Assembly: GCA_002633025.1 (NCBI GenBank)
Contig: NMRB01000667.1
Coordinates: forward strand, 66,874-130,873
Direction of reading: 5' to 3'
DNA from: Notospermus geniculatus
Lineage: Eukaryota; Nemertea; Pilidiophora; Heteronemertea; Lineidae
DNA: 64,000 bases
Shown: one piece after another, positions 27,201 through 37,330 of the stretch
How positions within the stretch are numbered: position 1 is the stretch's first letter
Layout of the letters: the number at the start of each line of letters is the position of its first letter
Position numbers and translations under genes: made by a program
The notes under the pieces: generated by a model
The model's input: only the letters and a program-made list of their open reading frames with translations
Database searches by the model: none
What the model was told of the DNA's origin: nothing

Positions 27201-30200
27201 TCTCTCCGTGGCATCGAACAATAGGTTTGGCGTTCGCGTTGGCGTTTCGGGGGCTTTGCGAAAACTCCGTAATCCCACAACGAAATTACATTCAAAGGCC
27301 ATGCCCGCTACCCCTTGATAATGAGCAAAAGTGCGCACTTTTTTCGGGCCTTCAGCTGCGAGCTGCCGAATGCAGTACACAACATGCGTATGTCACAGTA
27401 GGGGCAGTGCAAAGTGAACGACCACCAAAATATATTCAGCCCTTGAGCCGATCTAAGAAGATCGATGATTTCTGTATTCCGATGACCCTTCTATAAAACG
27501 ATGATTCCATCCACTATAATCCGCTGGCCCCCTTGCTCGATATGAAGGACAAGGTACTCCAAAATCAGGCCGAGCTGCCATCGCCGGATGGCGAACTGGC
27601 TGCAAAGGCCGGTCGCCACAAAAAAAGCGCGGGAATCGGGGCGGCCGATGTAAAAATGGCGCGATATCCACGCATTCATGAACGCTGATATGCACTTTGA
27701 ATGTGACGCCGTCATAGCGAGGAACCAGTCGTATGGTGATCGCAGCGCCATCTTCAGCACGCGCGGACGAATTAAAAACACGTGTTAACAGTAGGCCTAT
27801 ATTCGCCTGAAGATGGCATTTCAATCGCTCAGTTTGAACCAATCAGCGAGAGGTCGTTCTGATCGTGTAACATTTGCCAGTGTTCCCCATCTGTGAGTGT
27901 TCCCCTCCTATTGTCTGACGGAATAAGCAGCGACTTAAGAGGGCTGTGAAAAAACGATGTTTAGAAAGTCTCACCTGAGCTATATGAATGAATGCAGTTT
28001 GTCTCTTCAAGGCTCGACAGAATCTTCTTGCAACTGGAAGTTTCCTCTCAACTAATTTGGCTGGCAGGTTTTCCAGCGATGAAGTCAGCCAGCACTCAAG
28101 AGAAGATGCAAATTTTCGGATGTCTTTCAGAAGTCTGAAAGTACATGTAGAGTTGGCCAGTTACCCAGTTACCGGTATGTGTTGTGTCGGGATCGCAAGA
28201 TCTGCTGTCTGGTCCAAACTTTTAGTGCGTCAGGATTTTTACATCCACATCCGTTAATACTCAACCATTTTAATGTTCCACAGTTTTCACTAATGTCCAT
28301 TATATTTTCATCTCAACAGGTATTTTCCAAACAAACCGAGGCATGAAAGCGTTCATAAAGTCACAGTTTGTGCTACGCGCCACTTGGCGGCCATCTTGAA
28401 AAACACAATGCATCGCGTAGTGTAAACTTCACTGAACACTCTGGCGAAATGAAATGGAATTTAACGGAGGTGTCCGTTATTACACAAAAATTGAAGATAG
28501 CAGAAAGATGGCAACGAAAATATGATGGAGTTTAGCGAAAACTATGTTGTAATTGGCTCAGCAACAACGGGGAGGCAGAGGTAAAAAGCGTGACCACTAC
28601 ACCACTAACGAATCGGGGGTGGGGAGCGCAGTAACGAATCGAAACAGACAGTACGTGGGGCAGTGTGCACATAAAATACATGTATGCAATAAACGTCAAC
28701 AAGAGAACCCATCCAAAAATACGGAATAAGATATCTGCATAAACCCGTCAACAACTTACCCGTGCACCACTTCCTGCAGAGTTGGTGGCACTAGGACGTC
28801 CAACAAAACTTGGTATAGGATGGAATCGCAAATGGTGACAATATCTACTGTTACGTCGTGGTCAAGAAGAGGCAGTAGGTGATCAGGTAAGCCCTGCCAG
28901 AAGTGAAGCAGGAAGTTCGGGATCTGTCATAAAAAGCAAAATAAAAGACGATATCTTAATGCAGCGAACCGTTTGACGGCATCGAATCCACCGTACGGCC
29001 AACTACATGTACAGTATACATGTAAGCCTATGCATCATTAGCGTTGGTGATAGGTAACCGACATGGGCAGCAATGTTGGTGGACACGACAAAGTCCTGCG
29101 CTGTCTGCCCGGGGCTGTCTGTACCCCAATAGTGAAGAAACAATAAGAAATGCTTCCGTCCTGATGGCATGTATGCCCGATAGCTTCAGGCTCTGTTGAC
29201 CTGTCAATAATATGAAAAGAAGGAGATCCCAAATTTTCTTGGGTACCCTCCCGTTCTTCAGGAATGAACATGTGTAATTGTAGAGTGACTTCAGGATCAC
29301 TGCGAATTATCGTACGTTCGTTCCAAAGTCATTGAACATCTCTACTTACTTCATCAAAGTTTCCGTTAATCGCAGTGTCAAGAATGCACTGTGAATGTGT
29401 CTTGTACATCATGAATAACGTGGCTACTTTCTCCCTCTTGACATGCTGTGGTAGGATAAGCCTATCTGCGTCAGGGAACTCGGGTAAAAGAGTTCCAGTC
29501 TTAGAGCTTAGGTTGTACGTTCTCGAAAAAGCTTCCTGGAATAGAAAATCATTGGGTAAATAAGGGAGTACATGAGGCCATCATGCATGGGCCACAGAGT
29601 GATACACAATTCTTAGCAGTTGAGTGTGGCTGACAAACAAATATCTATCGATAGGAGGCCAACAACCAGTGCATGTTGGCCAACTACTCCTTTGCTTATC
29701 ACCCTTCGTCATCTTCTCGCTGGGATACACCGTGACATCAAACGCAGTACACCCCTTTCGAATGTCAGCCATTTTGAGAAATTCCTGATTTTCTAGAAAC
29801 AAAATAGGAGTAATTCCTCTATTGTTCGGTCGAAAGTCCCCTATTTTGAGAAGTTTTTGATTTTCTCGATTCGAACAATAGGGATAATCCCTCTATTGTT
29901 CCGTCGAAGCAAAATGCAAAAATATTCAATAACTGATCGATGACACCCAAATAATTTTACGCAATCCTCAATGAATTTGCCCTCACTTCATGTCGATCAA
30001 ATTTCAAGAGTCTCCGGTGTTATTTCTGCAATTCTTGCCAAAACTACATGCATTGTCCATCTTGTGTTTACCCTCAGTGCCGAAATGTCTGACTTTTGAA
30101 TGGCGTCTACTGGCCAACGATCAGCAGATTAAATTGAGAAATGGTGAATGGAGTTAGAACCCCTGCACTGTGCAGTCTACGGCTGTTGAACACTTCCTCT

Positions 30201-33200
30201 TACCTCGTTTCTCTGGCTGCAACTTGAAAACCTTGTTAACCCTTTCCCGGAGAATACGGTGTGATAATAGGCACTAGACTCCTTGATGCCAATCCCGTAA
30301 TAATGATACCTTTAATGAAACAGGTAACATACATTACGTGATCTCGAGAGAGGGTAAAATAGATAGACTGGCATAAGGATTAATCATAACGGTAAGGATA
30401 GCCCATCCAGAGAATATCAGAGGTTCTATTGTTCGCTCATTTCGTCACTGCGGTGACATAGGGAGCGAGCTCTAAGAACCACTGATTACCTCAGGATGGG
30501 GTAGCCTTGAGTCACCGTAACTAGGCAGCCTAGTAGGTATCCGCCACGGGTTACTGACGACTACGTGCGGCAGAGTAACGCCATGCATGCGTTATGCACT
30601 GATCTTATCGTAGTCGTACGTACAACCTTGGACCCTACGACCCTTTCCATTCATCTTCCAGAGCTATTCCTCGTCTGCTCATACAAGAAGGGCCTACAAG
30701 AGGTAGCTTCACACCATGACGTCCATACAGTAATACATAAGTACTCGATGGTGTGAACCTGTGGACTATCGTTTTCTTCTCTGAAAAAACTTGTTACCAC
30801 TTCCAATAAAGTAGAGGAATGCTCAAAAATATGAGGTAAAAACTAGGGCATAATGTAATCTTAGAATACTCACTTCGAATGTCCACGGGTTCCAAGTCTT
30901 CTTGTTGTCAACTGTGGAAATTTCTGGCGTATCGTCTGCAACAAAATGGTGGGAACAATGAATGACATAAATGCATGCATTTCACAGAGGCGTGGGTTCA
31001 CATACAGTTGGGAATGCCAAAGAGGTCAGCGGAATTTCATCTTATATGAAGAGAAGCAAGTTCTGAAGCCACAAAATTGCGCTTTACCGCACGGATTCCA
31101 AAGGCGTTGCATGTCTTCCTTTCTATACGGCAGGCAACCACCCTTATCGTCTGTGAAAGCCGCGCAGTAATGCACAAACCGTATTGGGATGGTGTAGGCC
31201 TAGGCATAGGCCTATACTGCGTTCGATTCTGCCATATAACGACCAATAACAATGAGACGGGAAAGCGATCATCAAAACTGAATGTACATGTAGGCCTATG
31301 CACAAAAGGCTAGAAAGGTTAGAAGACATCCATTCAGCTGTAACTTTGTACTCGGCTGACCCGACTAACGTGGCGTGGGAGGCAAAGCACACCTATTTCA
31401 CTGACCTTGCCAAATGTTGCTGCACAAGCAGGCTCCATGTTGTTCTGCTTACAGAAGTCTAGGTAATGAGAGTACAAGATACACCGNGACAATATCTTAA
31501 TGCAACGATAGCCTACCGTATGACGGCATCGAATCCACCGTACGGCGGCCAACTACATACAGTATAGGCCTATGCATCATTAGCATTTAAAGGTAACCGA
31601 CATAGGCAGCAATGTTGGTGGATTGACTTCAGGATCACTGCGAATTATCGTGCGTTCGGTCCAAAGTCATTGAACGTCTCTACTTACTTCATCAAAGTTT
31701 CCGTTAATCGCTGTGTCAAGAATGCACTGTGAATGTGTCTTGTACATCATGAATAGCGTGGCTACTTTCTCCCTCTTGACATGCTGTGGTAGGATAAGCC
31801 TATCAGCGTCAGGGAAATCGGGTAAAAGAGTTCCAGTCTTAGAGCTTAGGTTGTACGTTCTCGAAAAAGCTTCCTGGAATGGAAATTTATTGGGTAAACA
31901 AGGGAGTACATGGTCGGCCACCGAGTGATACACCATTCTTAGCAGTGGAGTGTGGCTGAAAATATCTGTGGACAGCCTGGAGGCCAACCAGTGCATGGTG
32001 GCCAACTATACTATACTCCTTTGCTCACCCTTCAGCATCTTCTCGCCATGGGATGCCGTGACACCAAACGCTGTACACCCCTCTCGAAAGTCATTTATTT
32101 GAGAAATTGCTGATTTTCTAGAATCGAACAATAGGGGTAATCCCTCTATTATTCAGTCGAAAGTCAGCCTTTGAGAACTTGCTGATTTTCTAAACTCGAA
32201 TAATCCCTCTATTGTTCAGTCGAAGAAAATGCAAAAATCTTCAATAACTGATCGACGACACCCAAATCATTTTACGCAATCCTCAATGAATTTGCCCCCA
32301 CTTCATGTCGATCAAATTTCAAAAGTCTCCGGTAGTTATTTCTGCAATACTTGCCAAAACTAAATGCATTGCCTTGCCCATCTTGTGTTTACCCTCAGTG
32401 CCGAAATGTCTGACTTTTGAATGCGGTCTACTGGCAAACGATTGGCAGATTAAATTGAGAAAATGTGAATGGAGTTAGAAGGTCCCTGCACTGTGCAGCC
32501 TATGCCCGCTGTACACGATCAAATTTTTCATCCATTTTTTTGGGAAATTCAGATTCCAGGCCCCATATTCATAAACATACTTAAGTCAAAGTACTACTTA
32601 TCTTTTGTGTTGAACAAAGGATAAGTGTCACACTTAGACTTAAGTCGTTTTATGAATATGGGTCCTGGTGTATTGGGGCGTTATTGAGCATATTCAGAAA
32701 ATGGTATGAAAAATTTGATCGTGTACAGCGGGCATAAGGCTGTTGAACACTTTCTCTTACCTCGTTTCTCTGGCTGCAACTTGAAAACCTGGTTAACCCT
32801 TTCCCGGAGAATACGGTGTGATAATAGGCACTAGTCTCCTTAATACCAATCCCGTAATAATGATACCTTTAATGAAACAGGTAACATACATTACGTGATC
32901 TAGAGAGAGGGTAAAATAGATCGACTTGCATAAGGATTAATCATAATGGTATTATAGCCCATCCTGAGAATATCAGAAATTCTTAATACCACTCGCTCCG
33001 TTCGTCATGCGGTGACGTAGGGAGCGAGCGCTAAGAACCACTGCGGATTACCTCAGAATGGGGTAGCCGTAACTACCTAGCCTAGTACAAGCTACGACCC
33101 TTTCATTCACCTCTCTCAGATCTATTTCTCATACCACCAGTAGGGCCTACAAGACGTAGGTTCACAGCATGATTTTTTTCCGTTCCTGCAGTATATACAT

Positions 33201-34023
33201 ACGTTCGACAGTGTGAACATGTAGACTATCGTTTTCTTCTCTAAAAAAACTTGGTTAGGCCTACAACTTCCAATAAATTAGAGAAATGCTCAAAATTATG
33301 AGGTAGGCTAAAGACAAGGGCATAATGTGGTCTTACAGTACCGTACTCACTTCGAATGTCCACGGGTTCCAAGTCTTCTTGTTGTCAACTGTGGAAATTT
33401 CTGGCGTATCGTCTGCAACAAAATGGTGGGAACAATGACTGACATAAATGCATGCAGTTCACAGAGGCGTGGGTCCACAAACAGTTGGGAATGCCAAAGA
33501 GGTCAGCGGAATTTCATCTTATATGAAGAGAAGCAAGTTCTGAACCCACCAAATTCCGCTTTACCGCAGGGATTCCAAAGGCGTTGCATGTCTTCATTTC
33601 CATATACGACAGGCAACCACCTTTTACCGGTATCGTCTGTGAAAACCGCGCAGTAATGCACAAACCGTATTGGGATGGTTCAGACAAAGGCCTATAGGCC
33701 TACCTACTGCATTCGATTCTGCCATAATTCAACCAATAACAATAAAACGGTCAATAAAGCGATCATCAAAACTGAATGTACATGTAGGCCTATGCACAAA
33801 AGGCTAGAAAGGTTAGAAGACATCCATTCAGCTGTAACTTTGTACTCGGTTGACCCGACTAACGTGGCGCGGGAGGCAAAGCTCACCCATTTCACTGACC
33901 TTGCCAAATGTTGCTGCGCAAGCAGGCTCCATGTTGTTCTGCTTACAGAAGTCTAGGTAATGAGAGTACAAGATACACCGCGGCAGGCAGACCCCCTCAC
34001 AGACACAATAGTTTTCATCGAGC
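17126..34023 (-). CDS. RFX6: RFX6-like winged-helix transcription factor (gene span; 5' end not found)
   Basis: Minus-strand exons: DNA-binding module (copies at 31688-34023 and 29350-31486), 28760-28923, 27975-28134, 20503-20641, 19660-19777, 18883-19002, 18137-18254 and 17126-17490 (stop TAA). All junctions I checked are phase-compatible GT/AG. Wording across the DNA-binding domain ([32 protein letters not shown]) and the extended region ([23 protein letters not shown]) fits RFX6 better than RFX4. RFX6 binds X-box DNA and in vertebrates drives endocrine pancreas and gut differentiation; the role here is inference. The exon encoding the expected EFIEWLD-type segment between 20503 and 19777 was not found, nor were exons upstream of 34023. 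A possible 14-nt exon at 18543-18556 would join phase 1 to phase 0. A candidate polyadenylation signal is at 16919-16924. Confidence 0.88.
17804..18070. mobile_element. MITE, AGGTCGACATT termini
   Basis: AGGTCGACATTGCGTC-TGAAGCAACTCG on the left is matched by its inverse on the right. The element lies wholly inside an RFX6 intron between the last two exons and ends about 65 bp before the 18137 splice donor. Confidence 0.7.
18625..18742. mobile_element. MITE, GGNCCGTATTCTAGAAGC family, copy 1
   Basis: Inverted ends GGACCGTATTCT-GAAGC, followed by CCTTAACTCT. A second copy of the same family is at 57763-57881 in a fibrocystin-L intron, with matching interior TTTTGTATTCTGCCCTGC. Confidence 0.75.
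18883..19777 (-). CDS. RFX6: RFX6 dimerisation-domain exons
   Basis: Exon 19660-19777 encodes [20 protein letters not shown] and ends in phase 1. Exon 18883-19002 continues with [20 protein letters not shown]. Both are close to RFX6 ([24 protein letters not shown]). The codon for the shared glycine is split across the junction, which confirms the pairing. Confidence 0.85.
19181..19315. mobile_element. Foldback MITE, AATGAACCATGAACTTTA termini
   Basis: Long palindrome: AATGAACCATGAACTTTA at the left pairs with its inverse at the right, and inner arms CAAATAACAGTGAAG pair too. It is intronic in RFX6. Confidence 0.7.
20503..20641 (-). CDS. RFX6: RFX6 exon after the 7.3-kb intron
   Basis: This exon starts in phase 0 with [19 protein letters not shown], which lines up with the RFX segment that follows the conserved HLAQ of the previous exon. 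It ends in phase 1. The intron before it (20642-27974) contains the PAN-domain genes. Similarity is modest, so assignment rests on position, phase and local alignment. Confidence 0.65.
21492..21599. mobile_element. MITE, GCCCATATTCATAAAAC family
   Basis: GCCCATATTCATAAAACTA followed by CTTAAGTC, with the inverse at the right end. A related copy is nested at about 32560-32670, and related ends flank 45966-47277. Confidence 0.65.
21681..22747 (-). CDS. Unrecognised protein, paralogue of the PAN-domain gene's C-terminal domain
   Basis: A single open stretch of about 355 codons with no intron, ending TGA at 21681; AATAAA follows at 21671-21676. It lacks a known motif. It resembles the downstream part of the 23271-24729 gene in the same order: DVFLYHL...ILYNST compares with NILIYEY...KYNSTF, and YRWFRS with NFWFRK, and both end in a KK/V-V strand before the stop. 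Alternating hydrophobic residues and repeated V/I-rich strands suggest a beta-rich fold such as a propeller; that is inference. Its 5' end is cut by the TTAA-flanked element at 22750-23183 (the first residues KAAKLEYKY abut the insertion), so it may be a broken paralogue. Confidence 0.6.
22750..23183. mobile_element. TTAA-flanked MITE (piggyBac-like target), copy 1
   Basis: The element is bounded by TTAA on both sides. Terminal inverted repeats AGGAGTTCGACG-CCAAGTTGTAAAC are matched at the right end. TTAA duplication is characteristic of piggyBac-type transposition, so this is probably a non-autonomous derivative. It interrupts the 5' end of the coding region at 21681-22747. The ORFs inside are short and unrelated to transposase. 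Confidence 0.8.
23271..24729 (-). CDS. PAN/apple-domain protein with unrecognised beta-rich domain, nested in RFX6 intron
   Basis: Exon 1 starts at ATG 24729 and ends at a GT near 24452. It contains a PAN/apple-like cysteine pattern: [17 protein letters not shown], then [10 protein letters not shown] and a later C. Exon 2 runs from 24217 in phase 0 (DFQRYRVGI...) for about 240 codons of beta-rich sequence with several cysteines. At about 23505-23515 the frame breaks in a run of five A: one frame stops, and the next continues for about 75 conserved codons to a TAA at 23271. The paralogue at 21681-22747 keeps the equivalent region in one frame. This is therefore a one-base loss in a homopolymer, from error or mutation. 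Function is unknown; PAN domains bind protein or carbohydrate in extracellular proteins. No clear signal peptide is seen, so an upstream exon may be missing. Confidence 0.6.
25302..25548. mobile_element. TTAA-flanked MITE, copy 2
   Basis: This has the same termini as the element at 22750 (TTAA then AGGAGTTAGACGCC, inverted at the right). The interior is shorter but shares GGTGGCAGCACC and CACTCACGATATTCACGTCA with copy 1. A solo fragment of the copy 1 interior (AGTGTTCCCCTCCTATTGTC) lies near 27895. Confidence 0.8.
26036..26410 (+). CDS. Unrecognised ORF, 124 codons
   Basis: An open frame with even composition and a protein-like pattern (for example [20 protein letters not shown] and [19 protein letters not shown]), in the RFX6 intron on the opposite strand. 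No start context, splice partners or domain is recognised. It could be an exon or relic of a transposable element or captured gene. Kept only as a candidate. Confidence 0.25.
   Translation: MLQAKYKILSTRFSGRANFHNKLGPLLTDLMKYYGNTYFDHCVDLRIVPASPSTHLNSNQDAYANYLIVRCHGTPTKRKTIEILEYLLHTVEARISVSCLDVDSSVESESCFSMKHVIFTVRYM
27140..27271. mobile_element. MITE, TTAGGGAGTTTTCGCAAAG family, copy 2
   Basis: Same arms as 11380-11513 (TAGGGAGTTTTCGCAAAGCC and complement; GTTTGGCGTTCGCGTTGGCG inside). Both copies lie outside coding exons. Confidence 0.8.
27975..28923 (-). CDS. RFX6: RFX6 extended conserved region, two exons
   Basis: Exon 28760-28923 encodes [17 protein letters not shown] and [16 protein letters not shown]. 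Exon 27975-28134 encodes [34 protein letters not shown]. These match the RFX extended conserved (B/C) regions used in dimerisation. The phase-2 donor at 28760 fits the single leading base of the next exon. Exon 28760-28923 follows GNFDE of 29350-29535 in phase 0. Confidence 0.88.
29350..31486 (-). CDS. RFX6: RFX6 DNA-binding module, copy A (5'-truncated at an N)
   Basis: Exons 31406-31486 (partial; begins [12 protein letters not shown] directly beside N at 31487), 30874-30935, 30204-30309 and 29350-29535 repeat those of copy B with a few changes (for example LLPEFPDAD instead of LLPDFPDAD). Intron sequence is also shared, from about 28953 upward. Immediately past the N the sequence resumes at the equivalent of about 28953, so the two blocks are in tandem with the junction exactly at the N. 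If both were transcribed the product would carry one and two-thirds winged helices, which is not known for RFX proteins. An alternative haplotype is more likely. Confidence 0.75.
30403..30503. repeat. GAGAATATCAGAGGTTCT palindrome family
   Basis: The ends read CCATCC-GAGAATATCAG on the left and the inverse TTACCTCAGGATGGG on the right, with a GCTC...GAGC hairpin around CGTCA-TGACG in the centre. Equivalent elements occur at 32957-33063 (copy B of the same intron), 35004-35103, about 59318-59408 and as half copies at 21320-21378 and 35125-35178. Confidence 0.7.
31688..34023 (-). CDS. RFX6: RFX6 DNA-binding module, copy B (four exons)
   Basis: Exons 33900-34023 ([14 protein letters not shown]... 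to the conserved ATFGK), 33351-33412 ([20 protein letters not shown]), 32761-32866 ([11 protein letters not shown]...) and 31688-31873 (EAFSRTYN... to GNFDE). Together they encode the RFX winged helix, including the wing segment RRLGTRG and the YHYYG motif, then the first part of the extended conserved region. Phases are 0, 2, 0, 0 at successive donors. This copy is complete at its 5' end, so it probably represents the functional module. The intron between exons 3 and 4 sides carries two nested palindromic elements that copy A lacks. Confidence 0.85.
32501..32736. mobile_element. Nested foldback MITEs, present in RFX6 block B only
   Basis: The outer element starts TATGCCCGCTGTACACGATC and ends with the inverse. 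Inside it, at about 32560-32670, is a CCCATATTCATAAAC-type MITE. The matching position in block A (about 30179) has no insertion: the flanks CTGTGCAG-CTA and GGCTGTTGAAC are adjacent there. So this is a filled site beside an empty one. Confidence 0.8.
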
Positions 34024-35348
34024 CTAAAGGAATAAAACAAAATACGTGTTAGTCATTATCGCATTGTAGTCTGGACGCAGAACGAAAAAGTGGGACATTT
34101 TGGGTAACAGCAATTTTTTGCATTTTTTATATATCCAAATGACAGAGATTCAGAATCCACCGGGTGCATTCTGGCACCCTTGAGCGTTTTGAGAAAATCC
34201 CGTTTGAAGCTCAGGACACTGACTCTATCACAAAAAATGCTGTTATCCAAAAAGTACCACTTCTCAGAATATCGGAATGTTTCGTCCAGACTATTGTGAC
34301 CTCAGACTGTGAACAGCCCGCAGCAGGAATGATGACGTCAACAACAAAGAGGATGGAGTAGGGCTAGTTAACCCCCCCNNNNNNNNNNNNNNNNNNNNNN
34401 NNTTAGTGCATGGGATTTCAATCTTCAACTTTCCCAAACCAGAAAACTCCACCCTATAAATGCGTCAATGAAAAAGTGTCTTTACGAGTGGGCAGCCTCC
34501 TTAAGTGTCATTGTTTAACAACTGCTTCAGCAGCTTGTCCGCTGATAGATCGCTTTCCAAACAATCTCCAATCCTTTTCAAGAACACCCATTCTTATCAG
34601 ATCTGTCTTGATTTATACATCGAACAGGTTTGCTCGTCTTATCGCTCATACGCTAAGTACAAGAGATTTTGTTTTTCGTGCCAATATTAGCTTGGTATAT
34701 TGCCTTGTTATGCATGTGTTCCATTCCCATGTGGCTATCGCATAGCTTCAGACTTGAAGTGAGGGGCTCAATTGTTGTTTGAACAGCACTGGTGGCGGGA
34801 GAATGTTACGTCTCGAGTTCTACTTGCAGGATGAAAATAAAATGACAGATACATGTAAAAACGCAAAACTGGTACCGTCACCAGTACTCAAGCCTCCGTA
34901 CGGGGATTGTTGGTTGACGGGTATCATCATCCNTTACCAGTGCCTTTTTTACCGTGCCTTTTTTACCGGTGCCTTTTTTACCAGTGCCTTTTTTACCGTA
35001 TCCCCCTGAGAACATCAGGGGTTCTTAGCGCTGGCTCCCTTCGTCACCATGCGGTGACGAAGGGAGCCAGCGCTAAGAACCTGTGATGTTCTCAGGATGG
35101 GCCCGCCCCTTCATCACCGGTTTTTGTGCAGTGACGAAGGGAGCGACGCTAAGAACCTCTGATATTCTCAGGATGGGCATCACCTTGTCTTCCATCTACA
35201 CAGCTCGACGAGGAACTAGTCTAATTATACGGATCCACCGATAGTCCCACAGCCTTTGTGAGCAAGGTCGCTGGTATTTGACAAGGCAGCTTGCGATTCC
35301 ACTCGTAGTCTTTTGGCGCTTGGTGTGCACCCCTCCCCCCAAATAACG
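34024..35348. other. Upstream of RFX6: assembly gap, no recognisable gene
   Basis: A run of 24 N at 34379-34402 marks a gap; the missing upstream RFX6 exons may lie there or further right. A single N is at 34933. It is followed by about four tandem copies of a 15-16-bp unit GTGCCTTTTTTACC to about 35000. A perfect palindrome of the GAGAACATCAGGGGTTCTTA type follows at 35004-35103. Confidence 0.5.
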
Positions 35349-35997
35349 CCAAAAGGGTGAATGTCGTCCTGGGTACACCTAAAGGGTACCCAGGTCCAAC
35401 CTGGGTATCCCTAAATGGCACCCAGGTACGTACTGGGTACCCTTTAGGAACCTAAAGGATACCCAGTTTGAAATTCCTGCCTGGTGAGATACCTGGAATC
35501 CAGGTTGATGGTACTTTTACCGTTCAGCTTGTCATGCTCGCAAGCGTAACACGTGGAGATGACATTATGGCGACCAGAGTGCCACACTCGCGTCTAAAAG
35601 AGTATCTCGCCGGTATACCGTCCTACAGAGATGGCATTTTTGTGTCCAAAGGCCGCGAAGTTAAAAGCAAATATGTTGAGGTCGACAATGACGGGAAATT
35701 AAGACAAACTGACATCAAAATTAAATATCAGGTCACACTTCTTTTCAAAAATTTAGCAGATAATCAGTCAAATTTTGAGATTCCACGGATTGAAGAATGG
35801 TGATTTTGCAATAGGCACCACAGCACATGTACCATATTCGACCTGGATTCCAGGTATCTCACCACGCGGGAATTTCAAACTGGGTATCCTTTAGGTTCCT
35901 AAAGGGTACCCAGCACGTACCTGGGTGCCATTTAGGGATACCCAGGTTGGACCTGGGTACCCTTTAGGGGTACCCAGGACGACATTCACCCTTTTGG
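35349..35997. mobile_element. 649-bp foldback element with 157-bp arms
   Basis: The left arm (35349-35505) and right arm (35841-35997) are inverted copies of equal length. They are built from short variants of CCTGGGTACCC and CTTTAGG, themselves palindromic. The 335-bp loop contains an open frame (35468-35803, first ATG at about 35567) with protein-like composition. No transposase motif is recognised. Confidence 0.85.
35567..35803 (+). CDS. Unrecognised ORF inside foldback element
   Basis: The open frame extends left into the arm, but its first ATG is at about 35567 (MATRVPHSRLKEYLAGIPSY), giving about 78 codons to the stop. The charged, evenly mixed composition (EYLAGIPSYRDGIFVSKGRE, KSKYVEVDNDGKL) is unlike random translation of the repeat arms. 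It could be a captured exon or a piece of an element gene. No homologue is recognised. Confidence 0.3.
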   Translation: MATRVPHSRLKEYLAGIPSYRDGIFVSKGREVKSKYVEVDNDGKLRQTDIKIKYQVTLLFKNLADNQSNFEIPRIEEW

Positions 35998-37330
35998 CCC
36001 AAAGAACTCCTACACAGCTAAATTCCTCGACGTCGTGTCGCAGGGATGAAATGCTTGGGCTGTCCCCAAGAGCGCAAAACCATCGATAGAGCCCGCCATC
36101 GAAATCTGTTCAGTTACGACGAACACCTTTCACACACTGAAGCCAACATGCTCATAGTAGGCCTAACATTTGTTTGTGTTGCAGCCTATTTGAGCAAAGA
36201 AAAGTTTACATACCATTGTAACGTCAATACCGCCTGTCTCTTTTTCTCTCTGATAATTTGCGCCACTGTTTTTTTCTTGCCGCTTCCTCCGTCCATGTTA
36301 GATGGTGCTGTAAACGAGAACCCTGACGATAGTCATACATAGAACTGGGCTCATGTGGAACATCTGTCAAACGGGTCACTGTTAGCGAGGTGAGAGTGGC
36401 ATGGGTGGGATACCTGAATCGCCTTCTTGTATTGCATCAGGGTGTCGGAGTGAAACTTATCAATCAGTAATCGGGGAAAAAGGAAGGAACGGAACAACGA
36501 CAGTACAGCAAAGGAAGGAACGGAAAAACGACAGTATACAGCAAAGAAACGTAAATTCGGTGGTAAATTTGACCTCACCTGTCTGATAGTCCAAAAAAAG
36601 CTCGACTAATTTTGAAAAAACTGTCTCCAATTTCTTGCCGACACTTTACTGGTAAGAGATCTGAATAAAATGATCCTTAGCTAGAATATCGTCACTTTAT
36701 TTGAAGTCTTTTATCGGTGTTGTTCAATAATGCAGAGGACAGACGATAAACAAGTGATTCAAGGAAGTTAGCGATAACGCCAGACGTCGGAAGGGTTCGG
36801 ATACAGTCGTGAAACTCCGGGTATTACCGTGTTCAGTGCTCACTACAGGGTTGAATTTTTCTTGAGCACCCGCCACTTGAGGTTCGAAATGCGGAATTGG
36901 TTGGGGCCGTCTTTTTGTAATATTTTGATATAGCGACATCATGGTTTGGGACTTTGATTGTACATGTAGAGGGACGTTTTCCGCGTTCACACTGCTATTT
37001 ATTTGATTAACCATTGTAATGCTGGGAGAAATGAAATGCGAACAAAAATTATTCACGAGTGAAAATTGTTACTTTCTTGAAAAAAATCGACATTATTAGT
37101 ACATTAAATCGAAAAGGGAGAAATTTTACACGGATTGGGAAGTTCGAAGGAAGAACGTTGCATTGAACGCCTTGTCTGCCTACATAACAGAATTGACCCA
37201 AAGCCACAGAATTCACACGAAAACAGTAAAATATCGTGGATTGCTACACGTATATAGAGTCTATTCACACATAAAATATCGAGATCATTACACGATCTGA
37301 ACACTCCAGGCCATAGTTTCCAAGTATCTA

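Noticed and set aside
30192-30208. A 13-nt micro-exon (CAG|CCAGAGAAACGAG|GTAAGA) in RFX6, also at 32760-32772
   Set aside because: The frame from the KYHYYG exon reads straight through ([13 protein letters not shown]) to the GTAAGA donor, so no intron is needed.
36046-36342. Plus-strand 98-codon ORF with two hydrophobic stretches
   Set aside because: No recognisable family, no splice partners and AT-rich codons that inflate hydrophobicity; insufficient for a gene call.
36724-37056. Minus-strand ORF as the first coding exon of RFX6
   Set aside because: Strand and place fit, and a GT follows at about 36828, but there is no similarity to RFX6 N-termini and no phase test is possible because the linking exon is missing.
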